Notes: a model not told the origin generated them from the sequence alone. Numbered from the stretch's first letter, positions 24,132 through 33,252 are shown. The stretch: DNA of 64,000 bases from Archangiaceae bacterium (GCA_016714225.1 JADJNS010000006.1:434001-498000), one strand, 5' to 3'. Made by a program: numbers and translations.

Positions 24132-25753
24132 GCGCGGCCCCCGACCGAGAACCGCTCGGCGCACTCGGCGCGGCGGAGCTTGCCGCTCGTCGTCCGGGGC
24201 AGGGCGCCCGCCTTCACCAGCTCGATGCGATCGGCGGTGACCCCGAGCGCGTCGACGAGGTGCGCGCGCACCTTGCGCGCGACGTCGAAGGCCTCGTCGC
24301 GCTTGAGCTCGACGACGACGACGAGCTCCTCGCCGCGCTGCTCTTCACGCAGCACCGAAAACGCCGCGACGCCGTTGGGCGGAGTGTCGACGACCTGCGC
24401 GACCTCGCGCTCGATGTCGGCGGGGTGGAACTTGCGGCCCGCCTTGATGACGAGCTCCTTGTCGCGGCCAGTGACGTGCAGCTGGCCCTTGGCGATGACG
24501 CCGCGGTCTCCGGTCTTGAGCCACCCGCGGTCGAACGCCTTCGCGGTCGCTTCTGGCTCCTCGACGTAGCCGTCCATCACGCTGGGGCCCTTCACCATGA
24601 TCTCGCCCTCTTCATGCTCGAGGGCGCGCGCACCGTCGGGTCGCCGCACCGTCACCTGCGTGCCCTCGAGCGGCGTGCCCACCGCAGGCACCCACCGGCC
24701 GTCGAGCTGGAGGTCCGCGTCGAGCTCTCCGGGCCGCGTGAACGAGACGCCGAGCGTGTTCTCGGCGAGGCCGTAGACCGGCAGCACGGCACCGCGCCTC
24801 AAGCCGGCCGGCTCGAAGCGGCGCTCGAAGGCGTCGATCGTGCCCCGCAGCACCGGCTCCGAGCCGCTCAGCGCCGCCCGCAGCCAGCCGAGCATCAGCC
24901 CATCGGGCGCCCCACCGCGGCGGACCAGGAGCTCGTAGCCGAAGTTCGGAGCGACGGTCAGCGACGCACGCTCGCTCGACATGAGCTCGAGCCACCTCCG
25001 CGGGTGGAGCAGCACCTCGGCCGGCCTCAGCACGTGCACCGCGAAGCCCACGCTGAGCGAGCTCAGGAGCACACCGACGAGGCCCATGTCATGGAAGAAC
25101 GGCAGCCACGAGACGCCGACGTCGTCCGCCGTCAGGCCGAGCGCCCGGGCCATGCCGAACGCCGACGACATCGCGGCGCGCTGCGAGATCTCTGCGCCGC
25201 GAGGCGCGCCGGTGCTGCCTGACGTGAACTGAATGAACGCCGTGCGCCGCGCCTGCGGGTTCTGAACGAACGGGCCGCGCGACGGCTCTGCCACGACGGG
25301 CAGCGGTGCTGCCGTACCAGGCGGCGCGCACACTGCGCGGGCCCTCGCCACGCGCAGCATCGCCTCGGCCCCCATCGGCAGCGAGGGCGCGCCGCCCGGC
25401 ACGACGGGCCACGGTAGCGGTACCGCCGTGGCCCCCAAGAGCTGGGCTCCGAAGAAGCTGCCCACGAAGGCGGGCGAGTTTGGCTGGAAGATCGCGACGG
25501 CGTCGCCCGCGCGCACCCCCGCCTGGAAGAGCGCCGCCGCCCAACCGCGCGCGAGCGCGTAGGCGCCCGAGTACGAAAGCGCCTCTCGGCGCGCGCCGAG
25601 GTGGAACCACAGCCACGGCCTGTCGTCGCGCTCGCGCGCCTCGAGGGCGTGAGCCAGCAGCTCCCACTCGAGGGGGCGCTGCGGCCCGCCGTCGAGCGCG
25701 GCGGCGGTCGCCACCCCGGTGAGGTGACGCGGCTTCGACACGGCGACCCTCAC
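24128..25753 (-). CDS. fatty-acyl-AMP ligase (FAAL-type)
   Basis: 541-residue adenylate-forming enzyme. The P-loop FTSGSTGAPRGAEI (residues 176-189) and the FAAL-type WLPFFHDMGLVG (217-228) are clear, then YGLAENTLGVSF (A5), GWLKTGDRGVI (A7) and the C-terminal Lys in LPRTTSGKLRR (A10). FAALs make acyl-AMP and pass the chain to a carrier protein instead of CoA, which fits the ACP gene three reading frames downstream. Start is GTG with a GTGA overlap to the radical SAM gene; the longer frame to 25852 lies inside that gene. Confidence 0.87.
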   Translation of the reverse strand: MRVAVSKPRHLTGVATAAALDGGPQRPLEWELLAHALEARERDDRPWLWFHLGARREALSYSGAYALARGWAAALFQAGVRAGDAVAIFQPNSPAFVGSFFGAQLLGATAVPLPWPVVPGGAPSLPMGAEAMLRVARARAVCAPPGTAAPLPVVAEPSRGPFVQNPQARRTAFIQFTSGSTGAPRGAEISQRAAMSSAFGMARALGLTADDVGVSWLPFFHDMGLVGVLLSSLSVGFAVHVLRPAEVLLHPRRWLELMSSERASLTVAPNFGYELLVRRGGAPDGLMLGWLRAALSGSEPVLRGTIDAFERRFEPAGLRRGAVLPVYGLAENTLGVSFTRPGELDADLQLDGRWVPAVGTPLEGTQVTVRRPDGARALEHEEGEIMVKGPSVMDGYVEEPEATAKAFDRGWLKTGDRGVIAKGQLHVTGRDKELVIKAGRKFHPADIEREVAQVVDTPPNGVAAFSVLREEQRGEELVVVVELKRDEAFDVARKVRAHLVDALGVTADRIELVKAGALPRTTSGKLRRAECAERFSVGGRA

Positions 25754-27051
25754 GAGACCTCGGCGGCCGTCTTCGCCGCCGCGGCCGGCTGCGCCGCGAT
25801 GTCTGCCTGGGGGCGGGCGCGCTGCGGGCCGCACGCGGAGCGGGGCACGCACTGCAACAGGCCGCCGTACTTGCGGTACTCCTCGAGCCGGCAGCTCCAG
25901 ACCAGCTGGCCGTCGTGCACGGTCACGTCGGGGCAGCCGTCACACATGTTCGCGCGCCCGTCGGCGAGCAGATCGATCGGCTGAATGATCATGATCGTCT
26001 GGAAGTGCAGCTTGCGCTTCAGGTCGAGCGGGTGCGCGAGCAGGTGCCGCGCATAGTTCTTCGCGACGTTGCGCACGCCGGGCTCGACGAGCCCCATCGC
26101 CAGCGCCGACCGCCCCGCCTCGAGCGCTCCCTTCGGCGCGTACGCGACGTATTTGCCGGTCAGCGCATGGTGGATGTTCTGCACGTACTCCATGAAGCGC
26201 GGGCCGACGTAGCCGAGGGTCTTGCCCTTGAAGCCGAAGCGGCCGGTGTAGAGCCACTTCATCGAGTCGGGCTTCTCGGTGCCGCCCAGGTAGGCGCTGG
26301 GGCTGAAGTCGGGGAAGCGCTCGCGGATCTTGCGGACGACCTCACCCGAGCTCAGGTCGACCCGTCCTTCGGCCTCCTCGACGCTGTACACGAGGTTGTC
26401 CGGCACCACCTCCTTGCCGTCTTTGAAGTACGCGAACTGCGGGCGCACGGCGGCGCGGTAGACGATGAAGACCATCACGTCGATGAGATCGATGTGGTCC
26501 TCGGCGAACTTCACGAGCTCCGGCACGTCTTTCAGCGTGTCCTCGTAGACCGTGGCGTTGAACGCGCACGACAGCCCGCCCACCCGGCCGACCATCTCGG
26601 CGTACTTGAGCCGCAGCTCGTTCAGCTCGAGCTCGTTCTTCTTCTTCCAGCCCGGCCGCCCCTGCTTCGAGTCGATGTGGAAGGTGAGCCCGATGAGGCC
26701 GGCGTCCTTCAGTTCGCGCAGCTTGTCTTCGGTGAGCGCGAGGCCGTTCGTGTTGATGACCGGCTTGTGCCCGTCGGCCGCCACCATCTTCACGATCTCG
26801 GCGAGCTCCGGGTGCAGCAGCGGGTCGCCGCCGGCGATCGAGACGCTGTCGAAGTTGCGCAGGCGGTTGAAGACGTCGAGATCCTTGCGCACCTCGGCGA
26901 GCGATTTGTGCGCCGCCGCGTTCTCCCGATAGCAGCCCTCGCAGGCGAGGTTGCACTGCGTGGTCGGCTCGAGCCACGACAGCACGTTGTCGGAGTCGGT
27001 CCACGGCAGCCGGTACAGCGAGCGGGCGTCGAGATCGGGCGCGATGTGCAT
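25750..27051 (-). CDS. radical SAM protein with C-terminal cysteine cluster
   Basis: 433 residues. The cluster motif CNLACEGC is at Cys 33, 37, 40, followed by the glycine-rich SIAGGDPLLHPEL and a TIM barrel (PVINTNGLALTEDKL, LTFHIDSKQG). A SPASM-like region near residues 375-410 has MCDGCPD, VWSCRLEEY, and LLQCVPRSAC, enough for an auxiliary Fe-S cluster. The central part (GYVGPRFMEYVQNIHHALTG) is rich in aromatic residues. I cannot name a substrate. It is first in the operon with ligase, reductase, ACP and dehydrogenase, 2 bases downstream of the transcription start predicted from the FNR-like box. Confidence 0.8.
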   Translation of the reverse strand: MHIAPDLDARSLYRLPWTDSDNVLSWLEPTTQCNLACEGCYRENAAAHKSLAEVRKDLDVFNRLRNFDSVSIAGGDPLLHPELAEIVKMVAADGHKPVINTNGLALTEDKLRELKDAGLIGLTFHIDSKQGRPGWKKKNELELNELRLKYAEMVGRVGGLSCAFNATVYEDTLKDVPELVKFAEDHIDLIDVMVFIVYRAAVRPQFAYFKDGKEVVPDNLVYSVEEAEGRVDLSSGEVVRKIRERFPDFSPSAYLGGTEKPDSMKWLYTGRFGFKGKTLGYVGPRFMEYVQNIHHALTGKYVAYAPKGALEAGRSALAMGLVEPGVRNVAKNYARHLLAHPLDLKRKLHFQTIMIIQPIDLLADGRANMCDGCPDVTVHDGQLVWSCRLEEYRKYGGLLQCVPRSACGPQRARPQADIAAQPAAAAKTAAEVS

Positions 27052-27087
27052 GGCATGGTGAATTCCCACGCGGCGTCGAGCGCGGCC

Positions 27088-27101
27088 TTGACCCAGGTCA
27101 A
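27088..27101 (-). promoter_or_regulatory. FNR/ANR-type box, TTGACCCAGGTCAA
   Basis: Palindrome with half-sites TTGAC and GTCAA. The centre (27094.5) lies 43.5 bases before the ATG of the radical SAM gene at 27051, so a class II start would fall at about 27053. It also lies about 100 bases upstream of the divergent histidine kinase gene, which it may affect. Confidence 0.68.
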
Positions 27102-27201
27102 CCGATCTCGAGATCAGCGACGCTGGATCTTGCGCGGCTCCGAACCGGGCGGTGCAACCCTTGCGCGGGCCGGCGCCCGGCCACGGGGAGCGGTGCATGG
27201 C

Positions 27202-28656
27202 ATGGCACATGCTGCCTTCGTCACGAACTTGGATTCGGAGCTCGCTGTCCGCGCACCCCACGCCAGCCGGGGTCTGTCTGTCGATCGCTCCGTCCTCGCG
27301 GCGGCGGCGGGGGTCGTGCTGTTCGCGCTCGTGTTCGCGGTCGACGCACAGCTGCCGCCCGGCTACGCGGGAGCCATGGCCTACGTGCTCCCGGTGCTGC
27401 TGGGGCTGTGGGTCCGTGCCCGGGCGTGGCCGGTGGTGATCGCGGGGCTGGCGACGGTCGCCATGGTGGTGACGCGCGTCGGGGCTGAGCTGCCTGATGG
27501 CGTCGCGAGCTGGCTCATGTGGCTGAACCGGGCGACGGCGCTCGTGGCGGTCTGGGCTACGGCGCTCGTCGTCGCCGGCTACCGCCGCGCGCGTGCGCAG
27601 GCCGACGACGAGCGCGCGAAGATCGGCGCGATCCTCGAGACCGCCTCGGACGCGATCGTGAGCGCCGGCGACGACGGCAGCATCGAGCTGTTCAACAGCG
27701 CCGCGGAGCGCATGTTCGGGTGGACCGCGCGCGAGGCGCTCGGGCAGCCGGTGCACATGCTCTGGGCGTCGCCCGCCGGGCGGCTTCTCCTCGCGGGCGA
27801 GCACCAGGGCGTCCGGAAGGACGGGACGATCTTCCCGCTCGAGGTCGCCGTCGCAGAGGTCGCGCTGCAGGGGCGGCGAATCTTCACGGCCATCATGCGC
27901 GACGTGTCGCAGCGCAAGGAGCTCGAGCGGACGCGCGACGCCACGCTGCGCTCGCTCGTCGCGAAGAACGAAGAGCTCGAGCGCTTCACGTACACGGTCT
28001 CGCACGATCTGAAGAGCCCGCTCGTCACCATCCGCGGGTTCCTCGGTTTGCTCGAGCGCGCCGCGGTGGCTGGCGATCTCGTGAAGGTGAAGGCCGACGT
28101 CGAGCGCATCGACGCAGCCGCCGACAAGATGCGCCAGCTCCTCGACGAGCTGCTCGAGCTCTCGCGCATCGGACGGGTCGCCGGCCCGATCGTCGAGGTG
28201 CCCCTCTCACGGCTCGCCGCCGAGGTCCTGGAGACGCTCGCCGGCCCCGTCGCTGCCGCGAAGGCGACCGTCGAGATCGTGCCCGATCTTCCGGCGGTGC
28301 GCGGCGATCGGCTCCGCTTGCGGCAGCTGTTGCAGAACCTGCTCGAGAACGCTCTCAAGTTCTCAGCGGGTCAGGCGACGCCCCGGATTCGCATCGGAGC
28401 TGAGCGGAAGGGCGCCGAGGTGGTGGCGTGGGTGCAGGACAACGGCGCCGGCATCGACCCCCGCTACCACGAGAAGGTGTTCGGGCTCTTCGAGAAGCTC
28501 GACCGGAAGACGCCGGGCACTGGCGTCGGCCTGGCCCTGGTCCGGCGCATCGCCGAGGTTCACGAAGGCAGGGCGTGGGTCGAATCTGAGGGGCCAGGCC
28601 GCGGCTCCCGCTTCTGCTTCGCGCTGCCGGCAGCTCCGGCTTCGGGGGATGAATGA
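27202..28656 (+). CDS. membrane PAS-domain sensor histidine kinase
   Basis: 484 residues. About four N-terminal membrane helices (residues 25-120) in a compact sensor module, a PAS domain (GAILETASDAIVSAGDDGSI, FNSAAERMFGWTAREALGQP), a HisKA dimer domain with the phosphorylated His in FTYTVSHDLKSPL, and a HATPase with NLLENALKF, DNGAGID and GTGVGLALVRR. The kinase core is of the bacteriophytochrome/Cph1-like kind, which usually pairs with an Rcp1-like single-domain regulator, the very next gene. GGGGAG lies 11 bases before the ATG; an in-frame GTG at 27193 is an alternative. Signal unknown. Confidence 0.83.
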   Translation: MAHAAFVTNLDSELAVRAPHASRGLSVDRSVLAAAAGVVLFALVFAVDAQLPPGYAGAMAYVLPVLLGLWVRARAWPVVIAGLATVAMVVTRVGAELPDGVASWLMWLNRATALVAVWATALVVAGYRRARAQADDERAKIGAILETASDAIVSAGDDGSIELFNSAAERMFGWTAREALGQPVHMLWASPAGRLLLAGEHQGVRKDGTIFPLEVAVAEVALQGRRIFTAIMRDVSQRKELERTRDATLRSLVAKNEELERFTYTVSHDLKSPLVTIRGFLGLLERAAVAGDLVKVKADVERIDAAADKMRQLLDELLELSRIGRVAGPIVEVPLSRLAAEVLETLAGPVAAAKATVEIVPDLPAVRGDRLRLRQLLQNLLENALKFSAGQATPRIRIGAERKGAEVVAWVQDNGAGIDPRYHEKVFGLFEKLDRKTPGTGVGLALVRRIAEVHEGRAWVESEGPGRGSRFCFALPAAPASGDE

Positions 28657-29093
28657 AGGGCGAACCGCTGAACATCTTGTACGTCGAAGACGACGACGAT
28701 CATGCCGAGATGACGATTCGTGGCCTCGAGGAGCACCACGTCGGCAACCTCATCACCCGGCTGAGCGACGGCGAGGCCGCGCTCGACTATCTCTTCCGCA
28801 GGAGCCCCTACGCCGACGCCGAGCGCTTTCCGCGGCCCCACGTCGTGCTCCTCGACCTGCGCCTGCCCCGGGTCGACGGCCTCGAGGTGCTGAAGGCCAT
28901 TCGGGCGGACCCCGAGCTCAAGCGCGTGCCGGTGGTCGTGCTCACCACCTCGGATCACGAGCGCGACATCGCCCGCGCCTACGATCTTCACGTCAACGCC
29001 TACCTGGTGAAGCCCGTCGAGTTCGGCAAGTTCCTCGACCTGATGCGCGACCTGGGCTTCTTCTGGCTGGTCTGGAACCGGGGGCCCGCATGA
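28653..29093 (+). CDS. single-domain response regulator (Rcp1-like)
   Basis: 146 residues, one receiver domain with the acidic pocket ILYVEDDDDHAEM, phospho-acceptor Asp in VLLDLRLPRVDG, Thr in VVLTTSDHERD and Lys in AYLVKPVEF. There is no output domain. It overlaps the kinase stop as ATGA, so the two are a matched pair. The C-terminal LMRDLGFFWLVWN is the dimer helix typical of Rcp1-like regulators. Confidence 0.88.
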   Translation: MKGEPLNILYVEDDDDHAEMTIRGLEEHHVGNLITRLSDGEAALDYLFRRSPYADAERFPRPHVVLLDLRLPRVDGLEVLKAIRADPELKRVPVVVLTTSDHERDIARAYDLHVNAYLVKPVEFGKFLDLMRDLGFFWLVWNRGPA

Positions 29094-31030
29094 CGCACGT
29101 GCTGCTCGTGGAGGACGAGGCCGGCCATGCCGCCCTCGCGCGCGCGGCGTTCGAGCTCGCCCCCGAGTTCAGGCTGACCGTCGCCGGCAGCGTCAGCGAG
29201 GCGCGCGCGGCCCTCGCCTCGACTCCGGGACCCCAGCTCGTCATCGCCGATCTGCAGCTGCCTGACGGCCGTGGCATCGAGCTCGTCCCGCCGTACCCCG
29301 CCGAAGCGGCGTACCCGGTGCTCATCACCACGAGCCACGGCGACGAGAGCATCGCGGTCGAGGCGATGAAGGCCGGGGCCCTCGACTACTTCGTGAAGAG
29401 CGCCGAGAACCTGGCCGACCTGCCACGCTTCGCGGCGCGCGCCCTGCGCGAGTGGCACCTGGTGCTCGAGCGGCGCAAGGCCGAGGGGGAGCTCCGCGAG
29501 CGCGAGCGGCAGCTCGATCACGCCCAGCGGCTCGAGGCCATCGGCCGGCTCGCCACCGGTGTGGCGCACGACTTCAACAACCTGCTGATGGGCATCATCG
29601 GCTGCGCCGAGCTCGCGAAGCTGCGCCTGCGCCCCGCAGATCCCGCGCGCGAGTACGTCGAAGAGCTCGAGCGCGCGGCGCGCGGTGGCACGTCGATCGC
29701 GAAGAGCCTGCTGGCGTTCGGGCGCCGCGGGTCGCACGAGCCCAGCGCGATCGCCGTCGACGAGGCGGTAGGCGGCACCGAGCAGCTCCTGCGCTCGCTC
29801 TCGGGCGAGCAGGTGCGCCTCCAGCTCTCGCTCGGGTACCCTTCGGCGCACGTCAGCATGGCCAGGGGCGAGCTCGAGCAGGTGCTGCTGAACCTCGCCA
29901 TCAACGCTCGCGATGCGATGCCGAGGGGCGGGTCGCTCACGGTGCGGACCTCGAGCGAACGGCTCGAAGCTCAAAATCGCGATGGTCTCGCCGCCGGCGA
30001 ATACGCCGTTCTCTGCGTCTCCGACACCGGCACCGGCATGGACGAAGCGACGCTCAGGCACATCTTCGAGCCGTTCTTCACCACCAAGGAGGCCGGCAAG
30101 GGCACCGGGCTGGGGCTCGCGATGGTCTACGGGGCCGTGCGCGGGGCGGGCGGCAACGTCACCGTCGACAGCAGCCCCGGCGCCGGCACGCGGTTCTGCA
30201 TCCGGCTGCCGGTCTGTGAAGCCCTGGCGCCCCGACCTTCCGACGCAGCTCCACGCGAGCTGCCTCCGCTCACCGTGTTGCTCCTCGAAGACGAGCCGCG
30301 GGTGCGCATGCTGGCGCGCCACTACCTCGAGCAGCTCGGGCACCGCGTGCTCGAGGCGGGCGACGGCCGCGAGGCCCGCGAGCAGTGGAGAGCGGCCGCT
30401 GCGCCGATCGACCTCTTGGTGACCGACGTCGCGCTGCCGGGCGAGAGCGGGCCTGAGGTCGCGAGGCAGCTGCAGCGGGTGCGGCCCGGTCTCCCGGTGC
30501 TGTTCATGTCTGCTCACGCGGCCACGGCGCTGCAGAGCGAGCAGGCGTTGCCGCAGGGGGCGGTGTTGCTCACCAAGCCGTTCGACCGCGACGCCCTGGC
30601 CCGGGCGTTGGCCGCCGTCCTGCCACCGGCCGTCGCGAGCGCTCGCACCGCCGGCCGGGGGCGGCTCGCGGTGCTGGTCGTCGAGGACAACGCCGCCGCG
30701 CGCATGGCCACGACCGAGCTGCTCGGCGACGAGGGCTTCGAGGTCCGCGGCGCCGCCAGCATGGCCGAGGCCATGAAGCTGTGGGGCGAGCGCGGAGCCG
30801 GCTTCGACGCCGTCGTGACCGACCTGGGGCTCCCCGACGGCGGCGGCGGCGCGGTCGTGGCGCAGCTTCGGGCCGCTCGTCCCGGGTTGCCTGCCGTCTA
30901 CATCTCGGGCCGGCACGCCGACGATCCCGAGGTGGCCGCGCTCGTCGCGGCTCCGAAGACGCGCTTCATGGGGAAGCCCTTCGACTTCAAGATGCTCGCC
31001 CAGGTGCTGCGCGAGCTGGCGGACAGTTAG
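29090..31030 (+). CDS. hybrid sensor histidine kinase/response regulator (REC-HisKA-HATPase-REC-REC)
   Basis: 646 residues. N-terminal receiver (VLLVEDEAGHAALA, Asp in VIADLQLPDGRG, Lys in YFVKSAENL), short coiled segment (ERRKAEGELRERERQLDHAQ), HisKA with His in GVAHDFNNLLMGI, HATPase (NLAINARDAM, DTGTGMDE, GTGLGLAMVYGA), then two receivers (Asp in LLVTDVALPGESG and AVVTDLGLPDGGG). No membrane helices or PAS domains, so it takes input through the first receiver. Start ATG overlaps the previous stop (ATGA). Its 3' end overlaps the converging PIN-like gene by a few bases. Confidence 0.87.
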   Translation: MTHVLLVEDEAGHAALARAAFELAPEFRLTVAGSVSEARAALASTPGPQLVIADLQLPDGRGIELVPPYPAEAAYPVLITTSHGDESIAVEAMKAGALDYFVKSAENLADLPRFAARALREWHLVLERRKAEGELRERERQLDHAQRLEAIGRLATGVAHDFNNLLMGIIGCAELAKLRLRPADPAREYVEELERAARGGTSIAKSLLAFGRRGSHEPSAIAVDEAVGGTEQLLRSLSGEQVRLQLSLGYPSAHVSMARGELEQVLLNLAINARDAMPRGGSLTVRTSSERLEAQNRDGLAAGEYAVLCVSDTGTGMDEATLRHIFEPFFTTKEAGKGTGLGLAMVYGAVRGAGGNVTVDSSPGAGTRFCIRLPVCEALAPRPSDAAPRELPPLTVLLLEDEPRVRMLARHYLEQLGHRVLEAGDGREAREQWRAAAAPIDLLVTDVALPGESGPEVARQLQRVRPGLPVLFMSAHAATALQSEQALPQGAVLLTKPFDRDALARALAAVLPPAVASARTAGRGRLAVLVVEDNAAARMATTELLGDEGFEVRGAASMAEAMKLWGERGAGFDAVVTDLGLPDGGGGAVVAQLRAARPGLPAVYISGRHADDPEVAALVAAPKTRFMGKPFDFKMLAQVLRELADS

Positions 31031-31614
31031 TCCTTCTCGAGGCTCCACTTCGCAACCACTTTTTCCGCTGCGGCGACTGCCTCGATTCCGCGGCTCTCTA
31101 CGAACGCTCTCACTTCCTTGTCGCCGCTGAGGAAGATGACCTCGTCTGCTTGCTCCAGCGTGCTTTGGTCCTCGAGCACCGCCGCGATGTGCCAGGGGTC
31201 TCCGTCTTCCTTTCTCAAGTGCGGCGCCACGAGCCGTGCCCGGTCGACGACCGCTCGGGAAAGAGGCAGGAGCGTCGCGATTCGCAGCAGACGATTCAGA
31301 GTCTGATCCAGACCGCGCTGCCAGGTGTCGTTGAGCTTCCGCAGGTCACCGGCACTTCGCCTGAACGCCTCGCCCTTGTCGGTATCGAGCTTCTTGTGCT
31401 CGAGGTTGCGGGCGAGCTCGTCCAGCCTGCTTGCCCACTGCTCTCGCTCAGGAGTGTCTCGTCGGTGCTTCTGGAGGGCCTCGTACACGCAGAAGACCGG
31501 CAGAGCCAACTTGAGCAGGTCGCGCTCGGCCGCGTGAAGGACCGTTTCAGTCGCCGGCTGTTCTCCCCGAGCATGCGCGAGAATGAAATGTGTCTCGATG
31601 TAGAGGATCTTCAA
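31027..31614 (-). CDS. PIN-domain-like protein
   Basis: 195 residues. The opening ILYIETHFILAHARGE, with an acidic residue in the first strand, and the late EVIFLSGDKEVRAFV and APHLRKEDGDPWHIAAVLED segments fit a PIN-type nuclease fold with scattered acidic residues. Start is TTG in a TTGA overlap with the upstream gene stop, which is the only start that gives the PIN N-terminus. PIN proteins are often toxins or RNases, but the pair here does not look like a standard VapBC, whose antitoxin is shorter and DNA-binding. Confidence 0.6.
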   Translation of the reverse strand: MKILYIETHFILAHARGEQPATETVLHAAERDLLKLALPVFCVYEALQKHRRDTPEREQWASRLDELARNLEHKKLDTDKGEAFRRSAGDLRKLNDTWQRGLDQTLNRLLRIATLLPLSRAVVDRARLVAPHLRKEDGDPWHIAAVLEDQSTLEQADEVIFLSGDKEVRAFVESRGIEAVAAAEKVVAKWSLEKD

Positions 31615-32033
31615 GGAGTCGCGGCCGACGTCGCGCCGGTTCCCAGCTCTTCGAGCAACCCATGAGCCCCGAGCTCCACTTCTCCCGGCACCTTCCCAGG
31701 CGGGTGCTTCCAATGCGCTCGAAGATCCTCCAGCCAGTTTTCGACGAGGCCCGCGAGAAAGCTCTCACCCGCCTCGCTCAGGTCGGAAGGCTCGGTTGCG
31801 TAGCTCGAGAGCACGTCGCGGCCGTCTAGGCGTACGGACCACTGAGAATCGACGTCCCTCCAGCCGAGAATCCGATCGCGATTCACCACGAACCAGGTCG
31901 TGTATCGGAACATCTTGGCGAGACTCACCGCCGATTTGGTGAGTCCCATTTGATCGCTCGAGTGTGCGTCGAGCGGGACAATCGCCACCCCGGTTCGTTG
32001 TCCCGCAGAGCCGCGGAGATCGATGACTCGCAT
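31611..32033 (-). CDS. unknown protein paired with PIN-like gene
   Basis: 140 residues, no signal or membrane segment. The first third is a beta-rich segment (RVIDLRGSAGQRTGVAIVPL, KMFRYTTWFVVNRDR); the remainder is helical and acidic (EPSDLSEAGESFLAGLVENW). I do not recognise a family. It is translationally coupled (TTGA) to the PIN-like gene, so the two probably act together. Codon use and GC (about 58-60%) are lower than in the neighbouring operons, hinting at transfer. Confidence 0.5.
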   Translation of the reverse strand: MRVIDLRGSAGQRTGVAIVPLDAHSSDQMGLTKSAVSLAKMFRYTTWFVVNRDRILGWRDVDSQWSVRLDGRDVLSSYATEPSDLSEAGESFLAGLVENWLEDLRAHWKHPPGKVPGEVELGAHGLLEELGTGATSAATP

Positions 32034-32064
32034 GAAGAGAGCCTAGCGGCGCAAGACAGGTCCC

Positions 32065-33189
32065 TCAACTCGGCGAAGCTGGCCGGCTGGGGCTCCGGTC
32101 ACCCCGCAGCACCAGCAGCGTGTGCCACGGTCCCAACGGTCGATCGAGCTCCACCTCGAGCCCCGCAGCCCGCGCGCAGACGAGCACGTCGTCTGACTGG
32201 TACATGCGCGACTCACCGTTCGCCACGCAGGTGAAGTACAGCGAGGTGCCGTGCAGCGCGATGCGCGGCGGCGCCGACCGCTGGCGGTCCCAGAACGTCT
32301 CGACCACGTAGACGCGCCCGTTCGGCGTCAGCGCGCTCTTGGCCCGCGCGAGCAGCCTCTCGATGTCGGCCTCAGAGAAGCAGTCGAGCAGCTGCGACAT
32401 CCACACCGCGTCGAAGCCTTCAGGGAACGGCTTCGAGTGATCGAGCAGGTCGAGCGGCGCCGCCGTGAAGCGGCTCGGGCAGCCGTGCGCGGCCACGTGC
32501 TCGCCCGCCAGTCGGAGCTGTGCTTCGTGATCGACGCCGGTGACCGTCATCGTGCGGCTCGCGAGCGCCGACCATCGCCCCGTGTTGCAGCCCACGTCGA
32601 GCAGGCTCGCGGCCGACCGCGCCACGATCTCGCCGAGCGCGAGGTGGAAGATGCGGTCGGAGTAGAAGTGGTCGAACGCGAACCAGCTCTGCTTCGCCGC
32701 CTCGGGCAGGTGCGTGAGCCCCTCGTAGACCGTCGGCCACGGGCCGAGCTCGCGCAGCCCCGCGGGCCGGCCCTGCTCCAGCGACTCGCGCAAGCGGAAC
32801 CCCGCGCGGTAGCAGACGTCGTGCGTGAAGTCGAAGTTCACGCGGACCATCGGGTCGTGCAGCACCAGCCGGCCCGTATCGAGCAGCCGGTATCGGCCTT
32901 CCTCGAGCTGCGCGAGCTCGAGCGATGCACAGGCCTCGAGCAGCACGTGCGCCGCGTAGCGGCTGATGCCCGCAGCCTGGGCCGCCTCGTCTGGCGTGAG
33001 GCCGGCGCCGCCCGCGCGTTCGAGCGCGGACAGCAGCCCCAGGTCGCGCGCACATCGTGCCGCCTGGAAGAACAGCGGCGCGAACGCGAGCAGCTGCGCC
33101 CGCGCGTGGGCGCCCGTCGGAGCGCCGAAGCGTTCGGGGTGCGAGCCCTGCGGCGGCGGGGCCGGGTCCGTGCTCGTCTCGTAGCCCAC
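32065..33189 (-). CDS. class I SAM-dependent methyltransferase (O-methyltransferase type)
   Basis: 374 residues. An N-terminal winged-helix dimerisation domain (DEAAQAAGISRYAAHVLLEAC) precedes the Rossmann methyltransferase domain with motif I SLLDVGCNTGRWSAL and the motif-IV-like AVWMSQLLDCFSE. This architecture is that of small-molecule O-methyltransferases such as CrtF/hydroxyneurosporene and polyketide or quinone methylases. GTG start with AGGCGG 9 bases upstream. The gene is divergent from the pentahaem cytochrome and shares the intergenic FNR-like box, whose position predicts a start at about 33218 for this strand. Substrate unknown. Confidence 0.75.
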   Translation of the reverse strand: MGYETSTDPAPPPQGSHPERFGAPTGAHARAQLLAFAPLFFQAARCARDLGLLSALERAGGAGLTPDEAAQAAGISRYAAHVLLEACASLELAQLEEGRYRLLDTGRLVLHDPMVRVNFDFTHDVCYRAGFRLRESLEQGRPAGLRELGPWPTVYEGLTHLPEAAKQSWFAFDHFYSDRIFHLALGEIVARSAASLLDVGCNTGRWSALASRTMTVTGVDHEAQLRLAGEHVAAHGCPSRFTAAPLDLLDHSKPFPEGFDAVWMSQLLDCFSEADIERLLARAKSALTPNGRVYVVETFWDRQRSAPPRIALHGTSLYFTCVANGESRMYQSDDVLVCARAAGLEVELDRPLGPWHTLLVLRGDRSPSRPASPS

Positions 33190-33252
33190 GTTGTGTCGCC
33201 GCCTTTGCTGAGGGTGGAAGCGAGAGCCTGCCTCCTCGCGCCTGCGCGTGGC

